Assembly (NCBI GenBank): GCA_964626495.1
Contig: CAZVFT010000052.1
Coordinates: forward strand, 1-18,518
Origin: JACNLN01 sp964626495
Lineage (GTDB): Bacteria; Fidelibacterota; Marinisomatia; Marinisomatales; CAZVFT01
Length of the DNA: 18,518 nt
Direction: 5' to 3'
This document shows, piece after piece, positions 1-6,664 of this stretch. The position numbers and the translations under genes are program-made. Under the pieces are notes generated by a model, which ran no database searches, was not told where the DNA came from, and saw only the letters and a program-made list of their open reading frames with translations. Position 1 is the first letter of the stretch. Each line of letters opens with the position of its first letter.

Positions 1-31
1 TAGAGCAAGGGAACCTGCCCCTCAACTGGCG

Positions 32-491
32 CTATTTTAACCGGACAGTAGTGCTCATACTACTTAAATCAACACCCGTGTACCGCTTCAAAAAACGTTG
101 ACTTCGACCATAGGATATCTCTGTGACTAGGTCCAATGCTAACTCCTCTATAAATCGACTAATAGCACCCTCAGGTAAAAACCGATCCAACGGATATATG
201 TCCTTCTTTCCCTTACAACGATAACGCCCTCGACTAATCCATATATCCCCAAAATAACAGCGCAACTTCCTCTTTATTCTCCCGTGATACACATACTCAG
301 GATGAGACTCTTTAAAACTCTCACTCACCTGTCTATCAAGTGCCTCCAAATACATCATTATCTGTTCCAACATCGCCTCTCTAACCGAATCAATCAAAAA
401 AGACTCAAATTCATTGTCTCAAAGAGACCCCTACGAGAAAATTGTTAAACGTTCTATCTATATTTATACGCAAGGACAATTCTTGCATCAT
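32..491 (-). pseudogene. Broken IS transposase, N-terminal part (ISLre2/ISKra4-like)
   Basis: This is the N-terminal part of an insertion-sequence transposase that no longer reads through. On the minus strand an AAGGAGGT site lies six bases before tandem ATG codons at 491-486. That frame gives about 26 residues and stops at TGA 413-411. Transposase-like coding resumes one frame over, from about 418 down to a TAG at 34-32, with no ATG of its own (only a TTG at 397). The second segment carries FGDIWISRGRYRCKG, then YPLDRFLP, then ELALDLVTEISYG. This order (strand-like FG-R-RY segment, PLD motif, helical E-SY segment) is typical of UPF0236/ISLre2 and ISKra4 transposases, and the two families are hard to separate here. 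No slippery heptamer is visible at the junction, so a one-base deletion is more likely than programmed frameshifting. The catalytic C-terminal half is absent from the window; I recognised no continuation in bases 1-31. Confidence 0.7.
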
Positions 492-590
492 GGCTAACCT
501 CCTTTTTAATATTTGTTTAAATAGGGTGAGCCATTTTACTAAAAACCCGTCTTACGTTCCACACGAAAAGCAAATCACCACTACTTTTGT

Positions 591-606
591 TATACATCGA
601 CGTATA
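591..606. repeat. Near-palindrome, 16 bp
   Basis: TATAC and GTATA arms flank a TCGA centre, with one mismatched base pair between arms and centre. It lies upstream of the transposase remnant. It could be an operator or chance in AT-rich DNA. Confidence 0.3.
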
Positions 607-654
607 ATTATCTTTAAATATCAGACTATACTTTGAAATTTTACATTTGTGGGA

Positions 655-675
655 TAATTTTTCATTGAAAAATTA
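655..675. repeat. Perfect 9-bp inverted repeat (hairpin)
   Basis: TAATTTTTC is followed by a three-base loop and GAAAAATTA, a perfect stem made almost wholly of A-T pairs. It sits between two divergent genes, so it is not at the end of either. A regulatory site, or a terminator for a gene lost with the IS, is possible. Confidence 0.45.
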
Positions 676-823
676 CTTAGCATTTCACAAGGGTGACACT
701 ATAGATGGACATAAAAGCTTGTCTCTATCGGAAATTTTTGGTTTTGGATTACATACTCGAAAGCTAAGGCGGTCAGTTATATTGAGAGTAAACATTAAGA
801 ACACCAGTAAGTCATAAAATAAT

Positions 824-2104
824 TTGAGTAATTTATCCCAATCAATTATTGATTTCTGCACAATAAAGCTTATCTGTGTTTTTTGTATCCTATTCTTGAC
901 CTTTTCACCTCTTCTCTCAACCGAGAAACAAGAATCCCAAGTAACTTTTAACAATCAATATCCAGTCGTGCTTGTGCACGGATTTATCGGTTGGGGCCCT
1001 AATGAAATGGGGGGATATCGTTACTGGGGAGGATTTTATGATCTTGAGGAATATCTGGAAAAACTTGGCTTTGAAGTCTATACCGTTTCGATTGGACCTG
1101 TTTCATCCAATTGGGAGCGATCTGTTGAACTCTATCATCAATTGAAAGGTGGTCAGGTAGATTATGGAAAGCATCATGCTGAACACTGGGGAGTGATACA
1201 AAAACCAAAAGAAAAAAATTACGTCGGACTGTACCCTCGGTGGGACGAAAACCACCCTGTCCATCTCGTCGGTCACTCCATGGGTGGACAAACCATACGT
1301 ATGCTTTTATATCAACTGATTAATACTTTTTATACAGATTCTACCGAAACTGTCGCCGAAGAAAGTCCACTGTTAGGTGAAATTCACGAGGGATGGATTA
1401 ATTCCATTACCTCAATTGCTACACCTCATAATGGTACTACTCTGTCAGATATCGTTTCAAACACATTTCCATTCCTCAAGAATTCTATCGGACTGGCTGC
1501 AGTGGTTGGTACACAATTTTATGATTTTGATCTTCAGCACTGGGGGTTTTATCGGAAGGAAGGTGAATCGTGGAGAAAATATTTTCGCCGGATGAGAAAA
1601 CATCCTGCATGGGGTACAAAAAATATCAGTGCGTGGGACCTGAGTCTCGATGGAGCGCGACAGCTGAACACATTTTTACAAGCTGATCCTGACATCTATT
1701 ATTTTTCCTATGTGCTGAGTTCAACACATCTGAACCCCATCTCAGGACGACATGTTCCGGATAAAGGGATGAGTTTAATTTTAAGGATAAGAGCAAGGAG
1801 AATTGGGAAAAAAATTGTCTATTGGGATAACGGTACACCCACTGATTCCAATTGGTTTGAAAATGACGGTGTTGTAAATACTATTTCCCAAATAGGACCT
1901 ACTACGGGATTAAACGGACCTGATCCAATCGTGGAATACAAAGAAGATAAACCGCTCATTCCCGGTCAATGGTACACCTTTGGTCCATATAAAATGGATC
2001 ACTGGTATGTTGTTGGACAGGGTATCATGAGTGAACAAGAACGACAAAATTTGTACAATCTTTACAAAGAACACTGCATATTGTTGCTGACCCTTCCAGA
2101 ATGA
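824..2104 (+). CDS. Secreted lipase, staphylococcal/Geobacillus type (family I.5)
   Basis: An exported alpha/beta-hydrolase that should hydrolyse triacylglycerols or other lipid esters. The N-terminus is a signal peptide (hydrophobic core about residues 16-32). Visible motifs are the oxyanion strand VLVHGFIGWG (49-58), the nucleophile elbow GHSMGG with Ser152, ENDGVVNT with Asp348, and YKMDHW with His393. Long stretches (YWGG, SSNWER, GGQVDYG, SIATPHNGTTL, WDLSLDGARQLN) match family I.5 lipases, and the region around GHSMGGQTIR is most like the Staphylococcus enzymes. From memory of Geobacillus structures, the zinc ligands are Asp61, His81, His87 and Asp238. Here Glu98, His118 and Asp272 fall in three of these places and a Val in the His87 place. 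The calcium ligands after the catalytic His also seem lost. The start is a TTG without a clear ribosome binding site; no in-frame ATG precedes the catalytic core, and a stop lies just upstream. Lateral transfer from Firmicutes is plausible beside an IS remnant. Confidence 0.92.
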   Translation: MSNLSQSIIDFCTIKLICVFCILFLTFSPLLSTEKQESQVTFNNQYPVVLVHGFIGWGPNEMGGYRYWGGFYDLEEYLEKLGFEVYTVSIGPVSSNWERSVELYHQLKGGQVDYGKHHAEHWGVIQKPKEKNYVGLYPRWDENHPVHLVGHSMGGQTIRMLLYQLINTFYTDSTETVAEESPLLGEIHEGWINSITSIATPHNGTTLSDIVSNTFPFLKNSIGLAAVVGTQFYDFDLQHWGFYRKEGESWRKYFRRMRKHPAWGTKNISAWDLSLDGARQLNTFLQADPDIYYFSYVLSSTHLNPISGRHVPDKGMSLILRIRARRIGKKIVYWDNGTPTDSNWFENDGVVNTISQIGPTTGLNGPDPIVEYKEDKPLIPGQWYTFGPYKMDHWYVVGQGIMSEQERQNLYNLYKEHCILLLTLPE

Positions 2105-2120
2105 TTTTTATATCTTGATT

Positions 2121-2140
2121 AAACAAGATAGACCTTGTTT
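2121..2140 (+). terminator. Weak hairpin after the lipase gene
   Basis: AAACAAG, a six-base loop and CTTGTTT form a perfect 7-bp stem 17 bases after the lipase stop. It has few G-C pairs and only a short T run, so it is at best a weak terminator. Confidence 0.35.
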
Positions 2141-2205
2141 CAACATATCCATATTTCCCCAAGTAAAAATAATAATATGTGCTCCCTAGAATTCAGAAAA
2201 AATGC

Positions 2206-2224
2206 ACTATTTCAATGAGATAGT
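2206..2224 (+). repeat. Short hairpin in the lipase-aminotransferase gap
   Basis: ACTATTTC pairs with GAGATAGT across a three-base loop, counting one G-T wobble. It could be a second terminator element or a leader structure for the next gene; chance is also possible. Confidence 0.25.
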
Positions 2225-2323
2225 TACTCAAATAGATTAAATTTTAAACATCATATTCATCAAATAAATTAATATCTTGGATTAGTAAAGTAGAAATATT
2301 TAAAACTTAAACAGGGGTTAATG

Positions 2324-3760
2324 ATGTCTTTACAAATTTCTATTAATCAAAATCTTATTGAGATGGAATATGCTGTAAGAGGCCCTCTTCCACAGAGGGC
2401 AGCTGAACTCAGGCAACAGGGAAAATTTATAATACCTTGCAATATTGGTAATCCTCAAGCTCTCGGTCAACCTCCTATTTCATTTTACCGACAGGTGCTG
2501 AGTCTATTGGAAAATCCAGATAAAATTGATCGTGAATATAAGTTGAAATCCATTGATTCCAATATTTTCAAGGATATTAACGGTTGTGATTTCATATCAG
2601 ACTATACCCTTGAATATTGTGAGGAATTTATCTCAAAAATGGAAACTGGCATGGGCGCATACACAGAAAGCAAAGGACCGAAGTTTATTCGTGATGCAGT
2701 GGCAAACTTTATTGATCAAAGGGATAGTATTACTTCATCAGTCAGAGAAGTTCCTTCAGATCCGGAAAATATTTTTCTAACCGACGGTGCCAGCGAGGGA
2801 GTTAAAAATATCATTGAACTGTTAATTACCAGCGAAAACGATGGAATTATGATTCCCATTCCACAATATCCTCTGTATTCAGCAACAATCAAACGTTGCG
2901 GAGGTAAGCAAGTGAACTATTATCCCGATGAGGATAGCGGATGGACATTAAATAAATCCATTCTGGAAGAAGCAGTAATAAAGGCAAAAAAGAAGAAAAT
3001 AAAACTTAAAGCGATAGTTGTAATAAATCCCGCAAATCCCACAGGGGCGATACTTGATAAAAATAGTATTCAGGAAGTAGTTGCCTTTGCCAGAGAAAAT
3101 GAATTGGCAATTATTGCTGATGAGGTCTACCAGGAAAACCTGTATGGCGCAGAGTTCATCTCTTTCGCAAAAGCAATTGGAAAGGAAGATATTCCTCTAT
3201 TCAGTCTGCACAGTGTCTCAAAGGGATATTATGGGGAATGTGGTCATCGCGGAGGATATCTTGAGGTAAGAAACCCGCCGAAGATAAAAGGAAGCGGTGA
3301 AAGATTTATTGATGTCCTGTTTAAACAGGCTTCCGTTAATCTGTGTTCAAATACTGTTGGACAGGCGTTGATCTATATGCTGGTTAATCCACCAAAGGAG
3401 GGAACCGAAACCTATCGGCAGTTTACTCAAGAAAAACAGGCGATACTGGTGGATTTGTATGATAAAGCTACACTAATCAAGGAGGCATTTAAAGAGATGG
3501 ACAGCGTGGAGTGCTTTGGGAAAATCGGTGCGCTGTACCTATTTCCAAGATTGAATAAACTCCCACCTGGAACTGATGATTTTGATTACTGTATGAATCT
3601 GTTAGAGGAAACGGGATTATCTACGGTAAACGGAGCTGGTTTCGGTCAGATGGAAGGAACAAATCACCTAAGGATTGCTTTTCTTCCTTCAAAGAAACAG
3701 TTACTACAGGTTTTACCTAAGTGGATAGAATTTCACAATGCCTATGTAAATAAAAAATGA
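2324..3760 (+). CDS. PLP-dependent aminotransferase, alanine aminotransferase-like
   Basis: A fold-type I PLP aminotransferase close to the eukaryotic-type alanine aminotransferase (GPT) group, predicted to interconvert alanine/pyruvate and glutamate/2-oxoglutarate in the cytoplasm. Numbering below is from the first ATG at 2321. Group-specific features are MEYAVRGPLPQRA (15-27), the NIGNPQALGQ stretch (41-50), GAYTESKG (112-119), NPANPTG (236-242), DEVY (267-270) and the Schiff-base site SVSKGYYGECGHRGGY with Lys301. The length (about 478 residues) suits this subgroup, which is longer than most bacterial class I aminotransferases. Two ATGs are in tandem; AGGGG at 2313-2317 is three bases before the first and six before the second, so I start at the second. 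It stands alone: the flanking genes are a lipase and a methyltransferase. Substrate choice could differ from alanine. Confidence 0.9.
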   Translation: MSLQISINQNLIEMEYAVRGPLPQRAAELRQQGKFIIPCNIGNPQALGQPPISFYRQVLSLLENPDKIDREYKLKSIDSNIFKDINGCDFISDYTLEYCEEFISKMETGMGAYTESKGPKFIRDAVANFIDQRDSITSSVREVPSDPENIFLTDGASEGVKNIIELLITSENDGIMIPIPQYPLYSATIKRCGGKQVNYYPDEDSGWTLNKSILEEAVIKAKKKKIKLKAIVVINPANPTGAILDKNSIQEVVAFARENELAIIADEVYQENLYGAEFISFAKAIGKEDIPLFSLHSVSKGYYGECGHRGGYLEVRNPPKIKGSGERFIDVLFKQASVNLCSNTVGQALIYMLVNPPKEGTETYRQFTQEKQAILVDLYDKATLIKEAFKEMDSVECFGKIGALYLFPRLNKLPPGTDDFDYCMNLLEETGLSTVNGAGFGQMEGTNHLRIAFLPSKKQLLQVLPKWIEFHNAYVNKK

Positions 3761-3809
3761 TAGTTTAAGCTAACATCGAAAGAACATGTCTACCGGTTAA
3801 GTAAGTTAG

Positions 3810-4547
3810 ATGCATCCCAAAGAAAATTTTAAACTAAAGATTAATGAGTTGATTGAGAATGAAAGATCAAGGACATGTGGTAAAGAGAGGTCTGATGTTT
3901 ACGCAAAAAATCATAAAAAAAGATTTCATATCACTCTTGATATCTGTAAAAAATATGTTCCAGATCGAAATTCCCGCGTGCTTGACATTGGAAGAAGCAA
4001 CTTAACAGTTCTATTATCGAATTACTACAACAACGTCTCGAGTTTAGGATTTAATATAAAGGAAGATGATGGAGGACATAGGGAAAATATTGAAATCCGA
4101 AATGTCCCTCATATTGTGTATAACTTGAATGAATCCAAGAACATCACTAGTTGGCCAGATTACCCTGAAAATTTTGACCTTATTGTCTTTTGTGAGACAC
4201 TGGAACACATTTACACCGCTCCAGAATATATTTTATTAATGTTTAAATATCTATTAAAACCAAGAGGGTTAATCATTCTAACAACTCCGAATGCTGTTTC
4301 ATTTCATAAAAGGATAATTTTACTTCGGGGAAAAAATCCTGCCGAACGAATAAGATTCTATGATTTAAATCCTGGTGATTATAGACAGTATATTAGAAAC
4401 GAAATAATTAATATCGCAAAAAACTGTGAATTAAGAATTGTGGAATGTAGAAATATCAATTTCTATTCCAGCAAATATATCGCAATAAGATTTCTACAAA
4501 GGATTCCGCAGTTAAAAGATAGTATATTTGCAATTTTATCACGTTGA
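3810..4547 (+). CDS. Class I SAM-dependent methyltransferase, type 11/23
   Basis: A predicted cytoplasmic methyltransferase with a Rossmann-like fold; the substrate is not recognisable. Motif I is VLDIGRSN (57-64), in place of the usual DxGxGxG, so the glycine-rich SAM loop is degenerate. The fourth strand and next helix read NFDLIVFCETLEHI (121-134), and LLKPRGLIILTTPN (148-161) is the strand-5 region typical of Methyltransf_11/23 proteins. About 50 residues precede the core and are rich in Lys, Glu and Asn. Length (245 residues) is normal. It starts 49 bases after the aminotransferase, with only a weak purine-rich stretch before the ATG, so co-transcription is possible but unproven. Proteins of this type often modify sugars, lipids or O-antigen; nothing here decides between them. 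Confidence 0.82.
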   Translation: MHPKENFKLKINELIENERSRTCGKERSDVYAKNHKKRFHITLDICKKYVPDRNSRVLDIGRSNLTVLLSNYYNNVSSLGFNIKEDDGGHRENIEIRNVPHIVYNLNESKNITSWPDYPENFDLIVFCETLEHIYTAPEYILLMFKYLLKPRGLIILTTPNAVSFHKRIILLRGKNPAERIRFYDLNPGDYRQYIRNEIINIAKNCELRIVECRNINFYSSKYIAIRFLQRIPQLKDSIFAILSR

Positions 4548-4855
4548 GGTAAGAATAAAAGGAGCAGGCCAATTCAATGAGTTGTATTCTTTGCCTGATG
4601 AATTCTGGAACCAAATCGAAACTTTACGAAAAGAGAAATCTTGACCTATTTGAAAAATATTATCAATCCAACTATTTATCCTTGTTAAATTGTCAGGACA
4701 CACAGATTAGCAGAGATCATTCACATCCAACAGTGATTTTTTTTGTCTAAAGAAAAAAACGATTCTCAAAACAATTATGAATAGGATCAAGGATTTGGCT
4801 TTATTAAAGGAAAGCTATCATTAATTTCACAACTTAAAGGTTAATTACACCTAAT
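4548..4855 (+). other. Gene-poor gap, possibly with decayed coding DNA
   Basis: This stretch has one possible short ORF (4577-4750). After its stop, other frames show short open pieces, including QGFGFIKGKLSLISQLKG ending at a TAA just before the PlsC-like gene. The pattern could be the remains of a frameshifted gene, or chance. No hairpin or RNA gene was recognised. Confidence 0.35.
4577..4750 (+). CDS. Possible 57-residue CxxC mini-protein
   Basis: A short ORF begins MSCILCLMNSGTKSKLYEKR and ends HPTVIFFV. A GGAG at 4561-4564 lies 12 bases before the ATG, somewhat far. Cys3 and Cys6 make a CxxC knuckle, and the opening resembles the N-termini of methyltransferases that begin with a zinc-binding CxxC and a short spacer. 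No second CxxC follows (only one further Cys, residue 39), so a folded zinc ribbon is doubtful. It follows a methyltransferase gene by 29 bases. It may be a true small protein or the start of a decayed gene; I do not assign a function. Confidence 0.3.
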   Translation: MSCILCLMNSGTKSKLYEKRNLDLFEKYYQSNYLSLLNCQDTQISRDHSHPTVIFFV

Positions 4856-5473
4856 ATGTTATATCGATTTATTTGGATACTGCTTCAACCGTTTGCTCTT
4901 TTTATCAAAATAATCGGGAAAGATAATATCCCAAAAAATAGAAAACCAGTTATAATTGTTGCTAACCATATTGGTGAAACCGATCCTGCAAAAATCTCGA
5001 TGAAATTTCCATTTAAATATCCTATTCATTGGTTTACCAAACACGAAGCTTTCAAAGTAAAAGAAATTGTTCACGATTATCAGGAGATGGGGTTGTTTAA
5101 ATGGGTAGTTGCTGTATTTGTGAAAATTTTTGTCACACACACATTGGCTATTGCGGTTGATAGGGAATCTACCACATCAAACATTAATCGGTCAGCTATT
5201 CGAGAAACTGTAAGAATTTTACAAAATGGTGGTAGAATTGGAATTTTTGGGGAAGGAGGAGTCGGAAGAGAAGGCTCTGCCCATCCTGTGTTCGTCAATC
5301 TTGCCGTAAAAACAGGAGCTGATATCATTCCTGTAAAAATACATAGGTCATCTTTCTGGAAAATCACGGTAGGGAATCCAATTAATCAGGATGATAAATT
5401 ATTCGCTGAATATGGTAATCAGGACAGAGAAAAAATTGCCCATAAAATAATGGAGTTTATACACACATTGTAG
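4856..5473 (+). CDS. PlsC-like 1-acyl-glycerol-3-phosphate acyltransferase
   Basis: A membrane-associated acyltransferase of the LPLAT/PlsC family, which transfers fatty acyl groups to a lysophospholipid or related acceptor at the inner membrane. The N-terminal 20 residues are hydrophobic. Motif I is NHIGETDP with the HX4D pair His38 and Asp43. The VDRE (101-104) region matches motif II. Motif III, usually FPEGTRS, is here IFGEGGVGREG (130-140): the Glu remains but Pro and Thr are replaced by Gly. IIPVKI (157-162) matches motif IV. Length (205 residues) is close to short family members. It ends 21 bases from the convergent NagX-like gene. The changed motif III suggests an acceptor other than lysophosphatidic acid; the fold assignment itself is firm. 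Confidence 0.85.
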   Translation: MLYRFIWILLQPFALFIKIIGKDNIPKNRKPVIIVANHIGETDPAKISMKFPFKYPIHWFTKHEAFKVKEIVHDYQEMGLFKWVVAVFVKIFVTHTLAIAVDRESTTSNINRSAIRETVRILQNGGRIGIFGEGGVGREGSAHPVFVNLAVKTGADIIPVKIHRSSFWKITVGNPINQDDKLFAEYGNQDREKIAHKIMEFIHTL

Positions 5474-5494
5474 ATAGGAAAGTCATCTCACAAT

Positions 5495-6661
5495 TTATAT
5501 TTTGATAAACACCTTTTTCTTGTACATATACGATAGTACCAAAAACCAGAATAATATCCAGGATATAGCAAAGAATAGAGAACCATTCAAGTTCCCACCA
5601 ATTGGAACAAAAATCGAGTTGTAAAGCCAACTATAAAGGGAAGTGGACGATTCTCCAGAATAGATCTTGATTCGAAGGATAGTTTTTACAGCCAATCCAG
5701 AAGCTGTAAATACGAAGATTGGGTTGGTTCCAAAAATGATAAAGGGCTTAGCCCACATAGATATTTTCTTGACATCAATCAGCCAAAAACATCCGGATAG
5801 GATTAATGTTGCCCACCCTGCTGTATAAATGGTATAAGAGGGACTCCATAGCTGCTTATTTATTGGAAATCCAAATCCAAGAATGTATCCAAAAATAATC
5901 CCGGAAATTCCTGCAATGAGTAATCCATATGTTTTAATAACTCTAGAAATGTTTTTCCTGAGAAAATCACCAACAAACAGACCGAAAATGACAGTAACGA
6001 TTGCTGGTATGGTGCTTAAAAGTCCCTCAGGATCAAATGGAATCCCCATTCCAGTGTACATATGGTTTTTACCAAGGATGAATAGATCAATTTTACGAAT
6101 AAGGTTCTCTTCCAATGAAAAGGGATCAGAAGAGAATAAGATCATTAATAGCCAATAGAGTGCTAAAAAGGAAATAGAAGTCAATACTTGCCCTCTTTTG
6201 TTAAGATTGATTGTTATGAGTGAGGCGAACAGATAACACATAGCAATGCGTTGCAGAACTCCCACAATTCTAACAGTTTCGAATCGCTTTAGAATATCAA
6301 TAAAATGGAAGGAAGTTTGTAATTCGGTGAGGGAAAATGGGATGTTAAATGGATAGGCATTTAAGAATAAACCTAAGCCAAAAATAATTAGCGATCGTTT
6401 TAATATTTTCAAATGAAGCTGTGATTTACTGAACCCTTGTTCAATACGCTTTGAAAAACTGAAAGACATGGCAACACCGACAATAAAAAGAAAGAAAGGA
6501 AACACAAGGTCAGTAGGACTACATCCGTGCCATTCGGCATGTCTAAGAGGTGAATATACATATTTCCAACTGCCGGGAGTATTCACCAGAATCATTCCTG
6601 TTATCGCAATTCCTCTGAAAGCATCCAGGGAAAGTACTCGAGTTGTTTGATTTAAAGTCAC
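5495..6661 (-). CDS. NagX/HGSNAT-like polytopic acyltransferase (DUF5009)
   Basis: A multi-pass inner-membrane protein related to heparan-alpha-glucosaminide N-acetyltransferase and bacterial NagX. Members are thought to acetylate or move amino sugars across the membrane. The diagnostic N-terminus is LSLDAFRGIAITGMILVN (10-27), followed by LRHAEWHGCSPTDLVFPFF (39-57), where His45 and Asp51 are the likely catalytic-region residues. About ten hydrophobic segments follow, and the C-terminus is Lys-rich. Length (388 residues) is typical. The start is GTG at 6661, three bases after the NamZ stop; no ATG fits. Tight spacing makes this the second gene of an operon with a secreted muramidase, which supports a role in handling released amino sugars. 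Direct transport rather than acetylation cannot be excluded. Confidence 0.85.
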   Translation of the reverse strand: MTLNQTTRVLSLDAFRGIAITGMILVNTPGSWKYVYSPLRHAEWHGCSPTDLVFPFFLFIVGVAMSFSFSKRIEQGFSKSQLHLKILKRSLIIFGLGLFLNAYPFNIPFSLTELQTSFHFIDILKRFETVRIVGVLQRIAMCYLFASLITINLNKRGQVLTSISFLALYWLLMILFSSDPFSLEENLIRKIDLFILGKNHMYTGMGIPFDPEGLLSTIPAIVTVIFGLFVGDFLRKNISRVIKTYGLLIAGISGIIFGYILGFGFPINKQLWSPSYTIYTAGWATLILSGCFWLIDVKKISMWAKPFIIFGTNPIFVFTASGLAVKTILRIKIYSGESSTSLYSWLYNSIFVPIGGNLNGSLFFAISWILFWFLVLSYMYKKKVFIKI

Positions 6662-6664
6662 AGA

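Larger units (their letters stand above)
492..823. other. Intergenic region between IS remnant and lipase, with hairpins
   Basis: No convincing gene is seen here. It contains the ribosome binding site of the transposase remnant (498-505, minus strand), a near-palindrome at 591-606 and a perfect AT-rich inverted repeat at 655-675. It must hold the lipase promoter, but I cannot pick one with confidence. The outer end of the IS element should lie here too; no terminal repeat was recognised. Confidence 0.5.

Noticed and set aside
442..636. An open frame of 64 codons on the plus strand
   Set aside because: It lies over the start and leader of the transposase remnant on the other strand, begins with TTG without a ribosome binding site, and has no recognisable domain.
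685..954. An open frame of 89 codons on the minus strand
   Set aside because: It overlaps the lipase signal-peptide region antisense, and its composition looks like shadow coding.
4859..5367. Two antisense open frames over the PlsC-like gene
   Set aside because: The acyltransferase motifs are clear on the plus strand; the antisense frames show no features of their own.
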